Assembly (NCBI GenBank): GCA_003254905.1 | Contig: QANU01098389.1 | Span: 54,604-118,603, forward strand | DNA from: Nissolia schottii | Lineage: Eukaryota > Streptophyta > Magnoliopsida > Fabales > Fabaceae | Direction of reading: 5' to 3' | Length of the DNA: 64,000 nt | Part shown: positions 33,971 to 46,022 of the stretch, piece by piece | How positions within the stretch are numbered: position 1 is the first letter of the stretch | Layout of the letters: each line of letters starts with the position of its first letter | Program-made: the position numbers and the translations under genes | Notes under the pieces: generated by a model | What the model was told of the DNA's origin: nothing | The model's input: only the letters and a program-made list of their open reading frames with translations | Database searches by the model: none

Positions 33971-36900
33971 TAGAGGTGAACATGGGTTGAATCCGACCTG
34001 CCAACCCGACTCGACCCGACCCGCTTGGGTCGAGTTAAGTCGGGTTAGACCTAACAAATCTGCCTTATTATACGGGTCGAGTCTCGGGTTCATATTGCTC
34101 AACCCGACCCGACCCGCGACCCGCATATATACATAACAGCTTTGCTGCATCTTCGACTATTCATTCCCCATTTCAGAAATCACGAAAACCCTTGCTACGT
34201 CTTCCCTCCTTCCCCATTCCATTTCTTTGCTGCGTTGTGACTTGTGACCACTCCGCCGGCCAGAGGCTCTCCGCCAGGCAGAAGCTTGTTGGCTGGGCTC
34301 TTTCTGCATCCCCGTCTCCCACCAGTGCTCGCCTTCTCCTTCGTCTCCCTCTGGCACCAACCCTTCCTCCCTCTCTCTATCTGGCTCAGCCAGCCCGCAT
34401 CGCCACGTGTCCCTCGAACCTCTGCTAGACCGCCGCCCACCGTGTCGCCATTCTCCTTTTCCATATTAGAAGGTTTGATTATATTTTCCCTAACTTTAAC
34501 CCTAATTTTGATATTTGATTTTTCCTAATTTTAACCCTAATTTCCTTTTCAATTTCCTTTCCATCTTCTTCTTCAATGTTCTTCTTCTTCTTCTTATTTT
34601 TTTTTTTTGATTTTAACCTTAATTTCCTTTCATTTCCTTCCTGTTATGTTAACCCTAGCCATTCATCCCCATTCCTAAATTCGTCAATCTGATGTTTATT
34701 TACACTTAGTCAATTTGCACTTTTGCACTTCGCCTATTAATTTAATTTAAACCCTAACATAAGCTTTCTGTTGCTATTAAGTATTTCCCTCTATTATACT
34801 CACATAAGCTTGTAGTATTTGTATTAATCCTAACTGATCCTTATTCCTTGTAAGAATGTGATTTGTGAGCATTGTTGACTTTTTTCAATATGATCTAATT
34901 GATTTGTGATTCTTATTATACTCATTGTCATTGGGTTGTTTCTGCTTGTTTAGGTTGTCTAAATTATGGAGAATAAAACTCAAGGAAGTGAGAATCGAGC
35001 TGCTAGCAATCCTAATCCTCCTCAATCTTTGGTTCTAGCCTCAACTCCAAGTGAGAGACAACGTGAGGAAGCAATTACAACTTTAGATTCGGCTTTACCA
35101 ACATCAGGTGCATCAGGTGATACTAATAAATCTTCAAGTAAAAGAAAAGCTAGTTCTAGTAACACTGTTGCCTGTTGGGAGCATTTTACTTTAGATCGTG
35201 CACATGGTATTACCTTTTGCAATTATTGTGGTAAAGTATATGCTTATGCTAGCGGTAAAAGTCATGGCACTACTAAACTTAATAAGCATATGAAAGTTTG
35301 TGCAAAACACCCTGATAATGTTGATAAGAAGCAAAAGACAATTGTTCTCGGAAAGTCGAGTGATGATGGGGTTGTATCTATGAAACTTGCTAAATTTAGT
35401 CAAGAAAAATGTAGGGAAGCACTTTGTAGAATGATAGTTATGGATGAGCTTCCCTTTAAATTTGTTGAGAGCAATGGGTTTAAGGATTTCCTAGTTGTAT
35501 GACAGTTGTTAGAGATTGCAAGCAATTGTTTGAATTTGAAAAAATCAAATTGAAGTCTATTTTGTCATTAAACCAACAAGTTGTTTTCCTAACAACTGAC
35601 ACATGGATTTAATTCAAATTTTCAATTACATGTGTGTGATTGGTCATTACATTGATGAGAGATGGGTTTTATAGAACAAAATATTGAGTTTTGCATTGAT
35701 TTCTGATCATAAGGGTGGCAACATAGGGCAAGCTTTGGAGAATTGCCTAAAAGATTGGGGTATTTTGAAGATTAGTTGTGTAACTGTTGATAATGCCACT
35801 GCAAACACCTTGGCTTTAACTTATTTGTTGAGAGGTATGAGTCATTGGAATGGTACTCTGGTTCTAGGAGGGGAGTATATGCATATGAGGTGTGCTGTTC
35901 ACATTTTAAATTTGATTGTTAGTGATTGACTGAATATGAAGGAAATGGATGTTGGCATCCAAAAAATTAGAGTTTCTTGTAAGTATGTAAGATCATTGTC
36001 ATCTAGGTTGGCATGTTTTCAGAAGTGTGCTAATGATGTCAATATAGATAGTAATCAGAAGCTAGTTCTAGATGTGCCAACTAGGTGAAATTCGACTTAT
36101 TTGATGTTGAATGTCGCTCAAAAGTTTCGGGAGGCTTTTAGACGTCTTGAGCATGTAGATCCAGCTTTTAGGGCTGCTCTTAGTAGTGAGGGAGGAACTC
36201 CTAATCATGATGATTAGAAGCGTGCAAGCGTCTTTATTGAGTTTTTGCATATATTTTATGATGCTACACTCTGTTTTTCTACTTCATTGCATGTTAGTTC
36301 ATGTCAATTCTTCCATAAACTATGTGAAATTCAAACTACTTTTGTTGAATGGTCTAAAAGTGGGGATTCACTCTTGCGAAAAATGGCTGGTATTATGCAA
36401 TCAAAGTTTGATAAGTATTGGGATGCTAATGGGAGTTTGAATTTAATGTTGCTAGTGGCTGTATTTCTTGATCCAAGATACAAGTTAGATTATGTTGAAT
36501 TTTGCTTGGTTGAAATGTATGATCATGGTGGCAACAATGTCAAGTCCAAGGAGGTAGTGGGGAAATTGAAAGACTTGATCTACAAGTTGTATACTCAGTA
36601 TGAGAGAATAAATCCAATTGTTACTTATGTGCGCGGTTCTGTTGCATCATCTGATGTGGATTAGGGTCTTATGATGGAAATATTGATGTTAATAGTAATG
36701 GATTGTCTAACCCTATCGCATCATTTAAAGATTAGTTTAGAATGAAAGCAAAACAAAGGGCAAGGTGAGACAAAAAGGAATGAGTTGGAGAGGTACTTTG
36801 AAGATGAAGTTGTCATTATTGACGATGGTGAAGAATTTGATATTTTTAAATGGTGGAAGGGAAAGACAACCAAGTATCTTGTTTTATCTCGCTTAGCTAG

Positions 36901-37892
36901 AGATGTTTTGGCTATTCCGGTATCTACAGTATCATCGGAGTCTGCTTTTAGCGCTGGAGGTAGAGTGCTTGATCATTACCGTAGTACGTTAGCTCCTGCC
37001 ACAGTGAAGAGCTTGATTTGCATACAAAATTGGCTTCGTCAACTTACAGAGATAGGTCGACAAGTAGATGAAAAAGATATAATTGTTTCTTAATTTTTTT
37101 ATTTTGTTTATTATTATTTTTTTTGTATGTTAAATGTTGAATTTGCATCATTGTATTTTTGTAGAAGTTTCTAAGATTGAAGAGATTGAGACTGATAGGA
37201 TTTTAATTGCTCATCCATGAGGTAAATTTATTTATGTTTACCATTCTTAAATTTGTAATTTTTAATTTAATATTTCATATAAACACGTACTAACAATTAT
37301 TTATTCATTTACAGTGGATCTACAAACTCAACAACAAAAGGTCGCAGAAGAAAATGTTGAAAAAGAGCTCCTATGTTATGTATTTGTGTTTTTGTCATGT
37401 ATTTGTGTCTTTATTATGTATTTGTAATTTGTGCTTAAAGACTTTATGGATTATTATGAATTATGGATTATGTTGTTTAGGGTTTATGTTGTATTTTTTT
37501 AAAAAATAGACTTTATGTTATTCATTGACAATTACATTGATACTATTTTTAATTTTGAATTGTTAAAATATGGTTGTTTTAAATTAAAAATAGATTTTTT
37601 AATTTAAAATATAGGTGTATTTTTTAAAAAAAATAATAGCTTTTTTTATTTAAAAAATGGATTTTTGTAAAAGAAATAAAATTTTTCAAAAAAAATTTAG
37701 TTTTTTTTTAAAAAAAAGGAAAGGCAGGTCACTCGCTGACCCGCCTAAATCTACCTGACCCGAGCAGGTTGCGGGTCTGACGGGTACCAATAAAAAAAAT
37801 GCAATTTTTAACCGACCCAACCCACCCGCTAATAAGCCAGTCAGATCAGTGATATGGGTGGGTCCTATCCGACCCGACACATGTTCACCCTA
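33971..37892 (+). mobile_element. hAT-family DNA transposon, formerly autonomous
   Basis: A 3.9-kb element starts TAGAGGTGAACATGGGTTG and ends CGACACATGTTCACCCTA. The ends are inverted repeats sharing GGTGAACATG. Both subterminal regions are dense in ACCCGACCC/GGGTCGGG motifs, presumed transposase binding sites. A GC-rich leader (34150-34470) precedes the transposase remnant (34966-37093). The 8-bp flanks (CTTTACCA and GCCTAAAA) do not match, so the target duplication has decayed or the borders are off by a few bases. The 469-bp element at 3641-4109 is a deletion derivative of the same family. Confidence 0.8.
34966..37093 (+). pseudogene. hAT transposase, broken (BED finger to dimerisation domain)
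   Basis: The first frame (34966-35502) has an N-terminal Ser/Thr-rich leader. A BED-type zinc finger follows: CWEHFTL, then CNYCGK and HGTTKLNKHMKVC. A frame change and stops follow. Later pieces in another frame show TTDTWI (about 35592), CVTVDNATANTLAL (about 35781) and MRCAVHILNLIV (about 35886), the RNase H-like catalytic core. LDPRYKLDYVEF (about 36469) comes next. The C-terminal hAT dimerisation block (36845-37060) reads KWWKGKTTKYLVLSRLARDV then SSESAFSAGG. In-frame stops near 35500, 35927, 36086, 36216 and 36662, plus at least one frameshift, make it nonfunctional. Domain order matches plant RICESLEEPER/DAYSLEEPER-like transposases of about 650-700 residues. Confidence 0.85.
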
Positions 37893-38213
37893 GCCTAAAA
37901 TGTGTTTGCTATCATCTTTTCTCAAGTCATCATGCATTGTATACTCTCATAAACAAGACGTGTCAACTATTAATTGTCATCATCAAATAAAGTAACGCAA
38001 GTAACTTAAATGATAAGTATTATTGGATGACTTGCATTAGAAAGTTGCAACTCGGTGACCCAATTTTCATATAGAATGAAATTGCTTTTTGACTTCAGAA
38101 TTTTCGTCAATGTTTGTAATGAGTACAAAGCAGACATCATAGAAAAAATTCTTACATGCAAGTAGATTGTCAAATAAAATATCACACAACTTTACTCACG
38201 GTCAACAATAAGG

Positions 38214-38249
<36 letters not shown>

Positions 38250-41200
38250 TTGCATTTTTTTATTATAAATATGCATTTATTAACATATTTATCATAAAAA
38301 TATAAGTTAATAATAAATTTTGTCATAAAATATCTCTATTATTATCTATGAGGAGTATCACAACTAATAACTGAAGAATTTCTCCAATCATAGGGTGGTG
38401 TTACCACTGAAATTGATAGAATACACAATTCTTTGTCTGCTCCATTGTAATAATAGTAATAAAAGGTTAACATCTTATTTCGTTTCTAAATTTTATATTT
38501 ATGTTTTAATTAATTTTTTAATTTAATAAAATATAAGTTAGTTATTGAATTTTGTAAATGTTAGACTCGTTAGTCTATACTTCATGTCTCAAGAAAAAAT
38601 AATTAAATTATTCATGGATTATTTAGGATAACATTACGAATATTTAGTGACTACTTATAATAACTATAAATTAACCTATATTTTTTTAAGTTAAAGAATT
38701 AACTAAAGGTCAAAGACCACTTATGACATTAATCCAATAATAAAATGAGTAAATACATAAATAAATAAATAAAATATGGCTGCACGAATTCCAAAAATAT
38801 CTGACATAAAAAGATAGATTTTTAAATAAATTATAATTATGTAGATATTAGATAACTTGATATTTAGCATGAGGAAAGTGAAAAAAGGTGTAGAAAAGTA
38901 AATTTGATTTTGTGCAGCATGGTCATGAGTCAACCCTTTTATCTGATCTGAGACTATGCTTCACTGAGACTGATGATTCATGGCCATCGCTTTCTGCTGA
39001 AGTATTGCATTTTGGGAACGCTCCACACTCCACACTCCACACTCCACAACCAAGAGACCATATGGCTCTGTCAAACCAGAGATTCTTTCATAGATTACAC
39101 ACCATTTAGTATTGCTTTCTAAAATAACAATACAGGCTTCAACTTTGAAATAATAATATATTAATTAACTATTAGTTAATTTTGATTTACACAACTTTTT
39201 TAAAAGCCTTTTTTTTATTGAAACAAGAAGAATTATTTTAAGAAAACATTATTTTACTTATTTACTAGAAAAGATATTATACTAACACACATATTTATTA
39301 TTAGATGAGATTACTTAAATATGTATATTTTATTAAAATCTAATATAAGAGTAAATATATGTATTGATGCAGTGTTTTACACATACATTTCTTTTGTCTA
39401 TTCAAGATATTTATTAACTATTAATCTTTTTATAGAACTATGAGCGTGTAACAAAAGGAACACTATCTACGCAAATTTTTTTTTTCTATCTCATAACTAA
39501 GAATCAAACCTTATAATAACATAATTAAGGGACATAATGATTTACCATCCTTGAACACTGAACTATAGATACATATAGATACATGATAATTTAACTCATT
39601 ATTATACCACTATTTACTTACACTTGTGGGGACCCCACTAACGTGGCAATGGCAGTGCTGACTGCGAAGGGAAACGTTCCGGTGCTTGATGCACGTGACA
39701 TCAGGGAGAACTCCACGCGCAGTTCCGTAGCGCGTGTTTTTTACAATCCAAGTTCCAACGAGATTCACTTGCTGTTCAATTGGATTTTCTCGTTGACTTC
39801 GCTTTCATCATCAGATGAAAAACATTACCTAAGTCACAAGTACTTGGATTTCGAACACTACTTTTTGTTACTCCAATATATATATATATNTTCTCTTAAA
39901 ATTAAAATATTCATTATTTAAATTTTCATCACTACTTTTTTTGTTTAATATGTTAGCTTGTTTAAATTTTTAAAGCATTCTAAAAATTAATTTCAAAATC
40001 ATATTCATAGAAGTATTTTTTTTTTGTAAAAGATTGAATTTTTTTTATATATCTACTACTTTTAAATATTAAAATCACGAAATTATTTTATGTCCTTCGG
40101 TAGTAAAAAAAAATTACATTGAAAGGAAATCCACCATGATTTAGACACAACCCTTTAAGCGTTAGTCACATTCATTTAAAATTGATGTAAATGGACGAAA
40201 CATAACCATATTATAATGACTTCCACAGATTTAAGCCATAGCCAAACATGTTATTCTAATGCGTGTGTGAATATGGTGGACCCGACTCCATTTACTATGA
40301 AATTCTTACGTTTACATAGCCATTTATTGTCACATTGATAAAAAAAAAATGGTAATAATGATAAAAATATTTGATAATGTATTTTTTATATTAAAAGAAT
40401 ATGAAAATAAAATATACAAAATAATCTTAATTTTATCTTTAACTTTACATTATATTGTTGAAAATTTTGTATGATGTAGCATAAGTAATTGATAATTTAA
40501 ATTAAATGAATGTCTAAATAATAATTATAGTATTTATTTTATTTAAGTTCAAATATTTTGTGATCACTAATATTATTGAAGTTAGTTTTGTTAAGCCTAA
40601 CTCATTAATAAATATTGTTATAAGTCATTGCGTATGTACTTGCTAATAATAAAAAGAAGTATCCTACTCTTAGTTATATATATAGGATGTCAGTTGTCTC
40701 GTTGACATTATCACGTATTAACCTATTATAAAATATGTTTAATAAGCTATTTTCCAATTTTCATTTGGATTTTTCTTCCTTTGCAATCTAAAGAAATGTG
40801 GGGCATGATTTATAATCTTGTTTTAAGTATTACTAATCTCTTTTTTGCTGAATAAAAAAATAAGTATTACTAATCTCAATCTCATAATTTATTATCTTAA
40901 TTGTTGTTACACATGTCATAATTAGGGTTAAATTATTTATAATAATTAGAATTATTATTTATTTCATGTGAATTCCTAAATTCTTTCGTATAAATCACCA
41001 AATGACATGTTAAAAGAAATCACCAGATGATAATACTATTTTTTTTTTCATCATAAAAGCCTATAAATTAGGTCATGATCTTTAGCACACAACAATACAA
41101 ACAAAACACCATAACTCACAAAAACCCTGACCTCATTAACTCCGCTCACATCAAAACAAAAACAATTTATTAGCCTCACCAGAAAAGGAGAGAATTCATA

Positions 41201-42050
41201 CTTGTATACATTTAATGTTCCTTTCTCAGTGCATATAGATTCAACTGATTTATTTTCAACAGATAAATAATTGGCTTTAATAATGTCGATCCTTTTGGAA
41301 GAGAACATAATAATTTTTGTAAAAGGAGGTAATGCCATTTTTTTCATAATTAAAATAAAAATAGTTTTATAATTATTTTATGATATTAAAAATGAAAAGA
41401 AAAACATGAAAGGGAGAAAAGTAGTTCATTAAACACTACTAACAAATTTGACTCAAATCAAATTTGTTTGTTATAGAAAACTCTCTCCCAACTAATTTAT
41501 CATTCACAAAACTCAAATTTAATATAGTCTCTAAATAACAAATAATAAATCACCTGATGCAAAATTTTATCTCACTCTAAATAATAATAATAATAAAAAA
41601 ACATGAGACCTCACCCACTTCAATTATTATTTATTTTCCTCCAATAATCTCTTATTATATTTGAAAAGGCAATTTTATTTAAAAACTGAAAAATCATTAT
41701 TTTATTTTATTTTTCTTTCATTTATCTAATTCCCAAAAGTGGCTGGCCAAAGCTAGCGTTCGTTTCTTTTAAATAAAGTATCATGTTGGAGTGTCATGAA
41801 TAAAAAAGAATTAGTGTCAAAATAATTTTACGGTCAATGATAAAACGAGACTCAAACGGGAGTGCAACCGGGTTTGTGTGCTTGGGATTTCAATTAAAAA
41901 AAAAAATTAATTGGTTGGCAACAAACAACGTCTAGGACTAGGATCATATCACATTCACACTCAGATGGTCACGTTACCCTTCACAGCTCACTCCCTCACT
42001 TGAATGGTTAACAGCAACACCCCTCCCTCACCCCCGCCATTATTACAAAA
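37893..42050. other. AT-rich intergenic DNA upstream of the kinase gene
   Basis: No supported gene. A GC-richer patch at 39640-39790 (frame at 39643-39921, opening MAMAVLTAKGNVPVLDARD) stands out but is not recognised and may be a gene relic. A second patch at 38915-39080 contains a triple CTCCACA repeat. A single unresolved base (N) is at 39890 in a TA run. The kinase promoter is expected at the right end; no clear TATA box was found. Confidence 0.4.
38219..38245. repeat. AT dinucleotide microsatellite
   Basis: About thirteen AT repeats, seen directly. Confidence 0.9.
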
Positions 42051-44171
42051 ATGCCATCCCCTCTTCCTTCATCGCCACCACAACAACCTCCCTCCATGGC
42101 GGCGCCACATCACCTCCACCTCCACCACCACCAAATCCTCCTCATTGGATCCCTCTCCCTAACCTTCCTCCTCCTCCTCTCCCTCCTCCTCACCCTCCTC
42201 ACCCTGCTCTACCGCAAACTCTCCCTCCACCGCACCACCCCCTTCCCCCACCACCACCACAACAACAACAACAACAACCACAGCCACCGCCGCTTCTCCT
42301 ACTCCCTCCTCCGCCGCGCCACCAACTCCTTCTCCCCCTCCACCAAACTCGGCCACGGCGGCTTCGGCTCCGTCCACAAAGCCACCCTCCCCTCCGGCGA
42401 AACCGTCGCCCTGAAGCTCATGGACTCCCCTGGCTCCCTCCAGGGCGAGCGCGAGTTCCACAACGAACTCTCCCTCTGTTCCAATCTCAACTCTCCCTTC
42501 ATCCTCTCCCTCTTGGGATTCTCCTCTGACCGTTACAACCGCAAGCTGATCTTAGTCTACGAGCTGATGCAGAATCGCAGCTTGCAGGACGCGCTACTGG
42601 ATCGGAGGTGCCCCGAGCTTATGAACTGGGAAACGCGCTTCAACGTCGTCGTTTCGGTCGCCAAGGGCTTGGAGTACCTGCATCACGTTTGCGACCCTCC
42701 GGTCATTCACGGAGACATTAAGCCCAGCAATATTCTGCTCGATTGCGATTTTAGGGCCAAGATTGGGGATTTTGGCCTCGCCAGGGTGAAGGAGGACGTT
42801 GCGGTGGTCGTTTTGGAGGAGGAAGGTGGCGGCGCCGTTGGCGCTGGTGCCGAGGAGTGTGATCGGGGCTCCGTGGTGGAGGAGGTGGAGAGCGTGGCGA
42901 CGGGGACCACGGCTGGATTTGATTTGGAGAGGTCGCCGGAGAGTTTCGCGGCGGTTAGGGTTTTGGACTCCGATGCGTCGCCGGTGGCGAGGGTTTTGGA
43001 CTCCGACGCGTCGCCGGAGGTTTCTGCGGTGGCGGGGAGGGTTTTGGACTCCGATGCATCGCCGGAGATGGTGGCGGCGGGGTTGGATAAAGGCAGCGTG
43101 TTGTCGGATGGGTGTTTTGACGGGGTGAGTGTGGAAAGTGGGAATCAGAGGAGGAAGGGTGGCGGCGGCGGTGGTTCGGGGAGGGATTGGTGGTGGAAGC
43201 AGGACAATGGGGGAGGGTGTGAGCCAGGGAGGGTGAAGAAGGACTATGTGATGGAATGGATTGGGAGTGAGATAAAGAAAGAGAGGCCAAAGAGTGAGTG
43301 GGTTGCTTCTCCTAGTAGCAGCTCAATTTGCGGCGAAGAATTGAACAAGAAGAAGAAGAGTGCGAAGAAGAAGCAGAGGAAGAGGTTGGATTGGTGGGCT
43401 TCTTTGGACGAGGAGAAGGCGAATCCGAAGAAGGAGAAGAACCGGAAGCCGAGGGAGTGGTGGAAGGAGGAGTTCTGCGATGAGCTCGCGAAGAAGAGCA
43501 AGAAGAAGAAGAGGAGCCTTGATCATAACAATGGGGAGTCCTGGTGGCAGAAAGACGAGGACTTGGTTCAGGAGCAGAAGAGGAAGAGGAAGAGCAAGAG
43601 CAGCAGAGGGAGCATTGACTGGTGGCTCGACGGATTGAGTGGCGAGCTCAGGAACAACAATGGGATAATGAGGAGGAACAGCCAGGATTGGGTGAGTGGC
43701 GATGTGCCAAAGAGCGGGGGGATCAGCAGCACCCCAAGCATGAGGGGAACTGTTTGCTACATTGCCCCCGAGTATGGTGGCGGTGGAATGCTATCCGAGA
43801 AATGTGATGTTTATAGCTTTGGTGTCCTCCTCCTGGTCTTGGTTGCCGGGAGGAGACCCCTTCAGGTGACGGCGTCGCCGATCTCGGAATTCGAGAGGGC
43901 CAACCTCATTTCGTGGGCAAGGCAGCTTGCCCACAATGGGAGGCTCTTGGATCTTGTTGATCCTTCCATTCATGATTTGGACAAGGAGCAGGCACTGCTC
44001 TGCATCACCATTGCCCTGCTGTGCCTGCAGAGATCCCCGGCAAAGAGGCCTTCCATGAAGGAGATTGTGGGGATGCTCTCCGGCGAGGCCGAGACACCCC
44101 ACTTGCCTTTTGAGTTCTCGCCATCGCCGCCCTCTAATTTTCTGTTCAAGTCCAGGAAGAAGGCAAGATGA
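42051..44171 (+). CDS. Receptor-like Ser/Thr kinase, At4g25390/At2g45590 type
   Basis: A single uninterrupted 706-codon frame. A Pro/His-rich N-terminus is followed by one membrane segment (about residues 29-54, ILLIGSLSLTFLLLLSLLLT) and no large ectodomain. The kinase domain begins near residue 82. It has the Gly loop GHGGFGSV (about 101-108), VALK with the ATP-binding Lys at 122, the catalytic loop HGDIKPSN (about 220-227, HGD in place of HRD) and DFG at about 240. The APE motif (IAPEYGG) comes only at about 572, so about 330 residues are inserted in the activation segment. Normal subdomains DVYSFGVLLLVLVAGRRP and RPSMKEIVGML follow. The insert is Glu/Lys/Arg-rich with three RVLDSDASP repeats and six W-containing basic motifs. 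I recall a similar long insert in Arabidopsis At2g45590, At4g25390 and At5g51770. Start chosen: the first ATG; a second in-frame ATG at residue 16 is possible. Strongly GC-rich against AT-rich flanks. Confidence 0.92.
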   Translation: MPSPLPSSPPQQPPSMAAPHHLHLHHHQILLIGSLSLTFLLLLSLLLTLLTLLYRKLSLHRTTPFPHHHHNNNNNNHSHRRFSYSLLRRATNSFSPSTKLGHGGFGSVHKATLPSGETVALKLMDSPGSLQGEREFHNELSLCSNLNSPFILSLLGFSSDRYNRKLILVYELMQNRSLQDALLDRRCPELMNWETRFNVVVSVAKGLEYLHHVCDPPVIHGDIKPSNILLDCDFRAKIGDFGLARVKEDVAVVVLEEEGGGAVGAGAEECDRGSVVEEVESVATGTTAGFDLERSPESFAAVRVLDSDASPVARVLDSDASPEVSAVAGRVLDSDASPEMVAAGLDKGSVLSDGCFDGVSVESGNQRRKGGGGGGSGRDWWWKQDNGGGCEPGRVKKDYVMEWIGSEIKKERPKSEWVASPSSSSICGEELNKKKKSAKKKQRKRLDWWASLDEEKANPKKEKNRKPREWWKEEFCDELAKKSKKKKRSLDHNNGESWWQKDEDLVQEQKRKRKSKSSRGSIDWWLDGLSGELRNNNGIMRRNSQDWVSGDVPKSGGISSTPSMRGTVCYIAPEYGGGGMLSEKCDVYSFGVLLLVLVAGRRPLQVTASPISEFERANLISWARQLAHNGRLLDLVDPSIHDLDKEQALLCITIALLCLQRSPAKRPSMKEIVGMLSGEAETPHLPFEFSPSPPSNFLFKSRKKAR

Positions 44172-44299
44172 TTTTTGTTGAGTGAGAGTGAGTGGTTCTT
44201 TGTCATTGTTATTATTAACTTGTGAGAATGTATTGTTGTAGGTCAAATTCTAATTTTCTTCACCATTTGTAGAGACTAATGCAGAACAGAAGAACAAAA

Positions 44300-44574
44300 N
44301 NNNNNNNNNNNNNNNNNNNNNNNNNNNNNNNNNNNNNNNNNNNNNNNNNNNNNNNNNNNNNNNNNNNNNNNNNNNNNNNNNNNNNNNNNNNNNNNNNNNN
44401 NNNNNNNNNNNNNNNNNNNNNNNNNNNNNNNNNNNNNNNNNNNNNNNNNNNNNNNNNNNNNNNNNNNNNNNNNNNNNNNNNNNNNNNNNNNNNNNNNNNN
44501 NNNNNNNNNNNNNNNNNNNNNNNNNNNNNNNNNNNNNNNNNNNNNNNNNNNNNNNNNNNNNNNNNNNNNNNNNN
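44300..44574. other. Assembly gap (275 N)
   Basis: Unresolved bases 129 bp after the kinase stop codon, in the presumed 3' UTR. The left edge ends in AAAA and the right edge opens with a run of at least 15 T. The missing sequence may include a homopolymer or hairpin-forming repeat. Confidence 1.
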
Positions 44575-46022
44575 TTTTTTTTTTTTTTTCTGTTCTAACT
44601 TTTTGAAGTTATATTCACATTGTGCCATTTTCTTTGTAAAATGGTATCGGTTCAGTTGGAGGGAACAGATCCTGGCCCCATTCATGACTTTTACAAGTAA
44701 TCATGATGTTACTCTGAGCTAAGTGGAGAGTGCACTGTCCCTGAAAATGAGAGAAGTATAAAAATCATTTTATCATCAGTGGACCTATGACATGCCTTTA
44801 GCATATTAGCTTTATCCCCCTTGGAACAAATAAAGAGAACTGCTTAATGTGTATACATTCTGATACTAATCATCCATCAGGGGGGAAATAAAACCAAACC
44901 AAAAGTACTAGTTGGTAAAAATTCAATAGCTACAACCATATATGGAGTAGTTGGTAGCCTTTTTTTTTTTTAATTTCAATGGCATCCATAACATTGTTTT
45001 CCTCTTCCAGTTCCCTAAGCTTACATTAGAGATCAACTTTTGGTATAAAATTTCAGGTAGTTTTGCATGTGTCACTGGTAGTTCTATCTCTGAATTGGCT
45101 CTCCTCTTTTCTCTTTTTCTGTTTCATATGTTGTTATTTAAGGCCTCAGATATCTGTGAAGACTAGGGAAGGAGGCTTCCGAAATCCAATAATTTATTAC
45201 TGTACACAATAATCATAAATTGGTTTGTGCATTATCTATTCTTAAGGGTGTCTGACTCTGTGATTACTGATAGTCAGTATATTGAAATGATTTATGTTTT
45301 AGCTTTATTATTTTCAATTAAAGAACTAGTCTCAGTTTTGATTCTTTTGCTTAATTCCTTATCTTACTGACGGGTTCTATTTTGGGGACATATCCTTCCT
45401 TTCTACAAATGAAAACAAAAAAAGTGCAGGAATGGTGTTACGTATTATATAGCCCCCGTCCCCAGTAAAGTTTCGGGATGGCGATTCCAAATGTCCAAAT
45501 GGAAGTGCTCTTTGTTTCATGAATTCATCTACCATTTGTGTTATTTTGTTACAATATTATTCTAATCGTCTCAGTTGTCTCACTTCTGAAATGGATGATG
45601 ATTATGTTCACAAGAAATCTGCAATCTGATGTGTGTACTCCGCGCCGGCATCTTCAATTGGAGCGTCAGGTGCATCTTCATGGTTCTGATTAATGATGTC
45701 AAGACTAGAGAAATCATTGACCTCTTCTAACAATCAGTTCCATGCTGCCATATTGAATTTCTGACTAATGTTCAATATCGTAAATATCCTTTCATATTGA
45801 TATACTATGATTCATGTATTTTTATAATCAGACATATTTTCTCTGTTTAAGAGTTATTTAACTCGAGTCAAATGGCCAGGGTTTGACAAGGACGAGTTAT
45901 TGGAATTCTCTTAACTAGAAATTTTGTACTTTGCTTTTAACAAAGGTATTGTGTTAGTTCTGTTTCATCCATCTCATTGATGCATATCAGAGAGGATTGG
46001 TGCAGTTACTTGTATTGACTTC
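44575..46022. other. Downstream flank of the kinase gene
   Basis: No complete gene. It contains a short exon-like open stretch on the minus strand (45608-45733) described separately. The remainder has the mixed composition of transcribed or formerly transcribed DNA, including a possible 3' UTR beyond the gap. Confidence 0.4.
45608..45733 (-). pseudogene. Short exon-like fragment, unrecognised acidic peptide
   Basis: On the minus strand, a 41-codon open stretch follows a possible splice acceptor (TTGTTAG) and ends in TGA. It reads LLEEVNDFSSLDIINQNHED and then an acidic APIEDAGAEYTHQIADFL end. It is less AT-rich than its flanks and does not look like random translation. I do not recognise it. 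It could be the last exon of a lost gene. No further exons were identified upstream on that strand. Confidence 0.25.

Noticed and set aside
33963-37900. Perfect 8-bp target duplication of the large hAT element
   Set aside because: Flanks CTTTACCA and GCCTAAAA agree at only three positions; no better placement was found.
41440-41475. Short palindrome ACAAATTTGACTC/AAATTTGT as an operator
   Set aside because: Short hairpins are frequent by chance in AT-rich DNA; no conserved context.
42159-44246. Long minus-strand frames under the kinase gene
   Set aside because: Shadows of a GC-rich coding strand; low-complexity Glu/Gly, Ser/Pro or Leu-rich translations.
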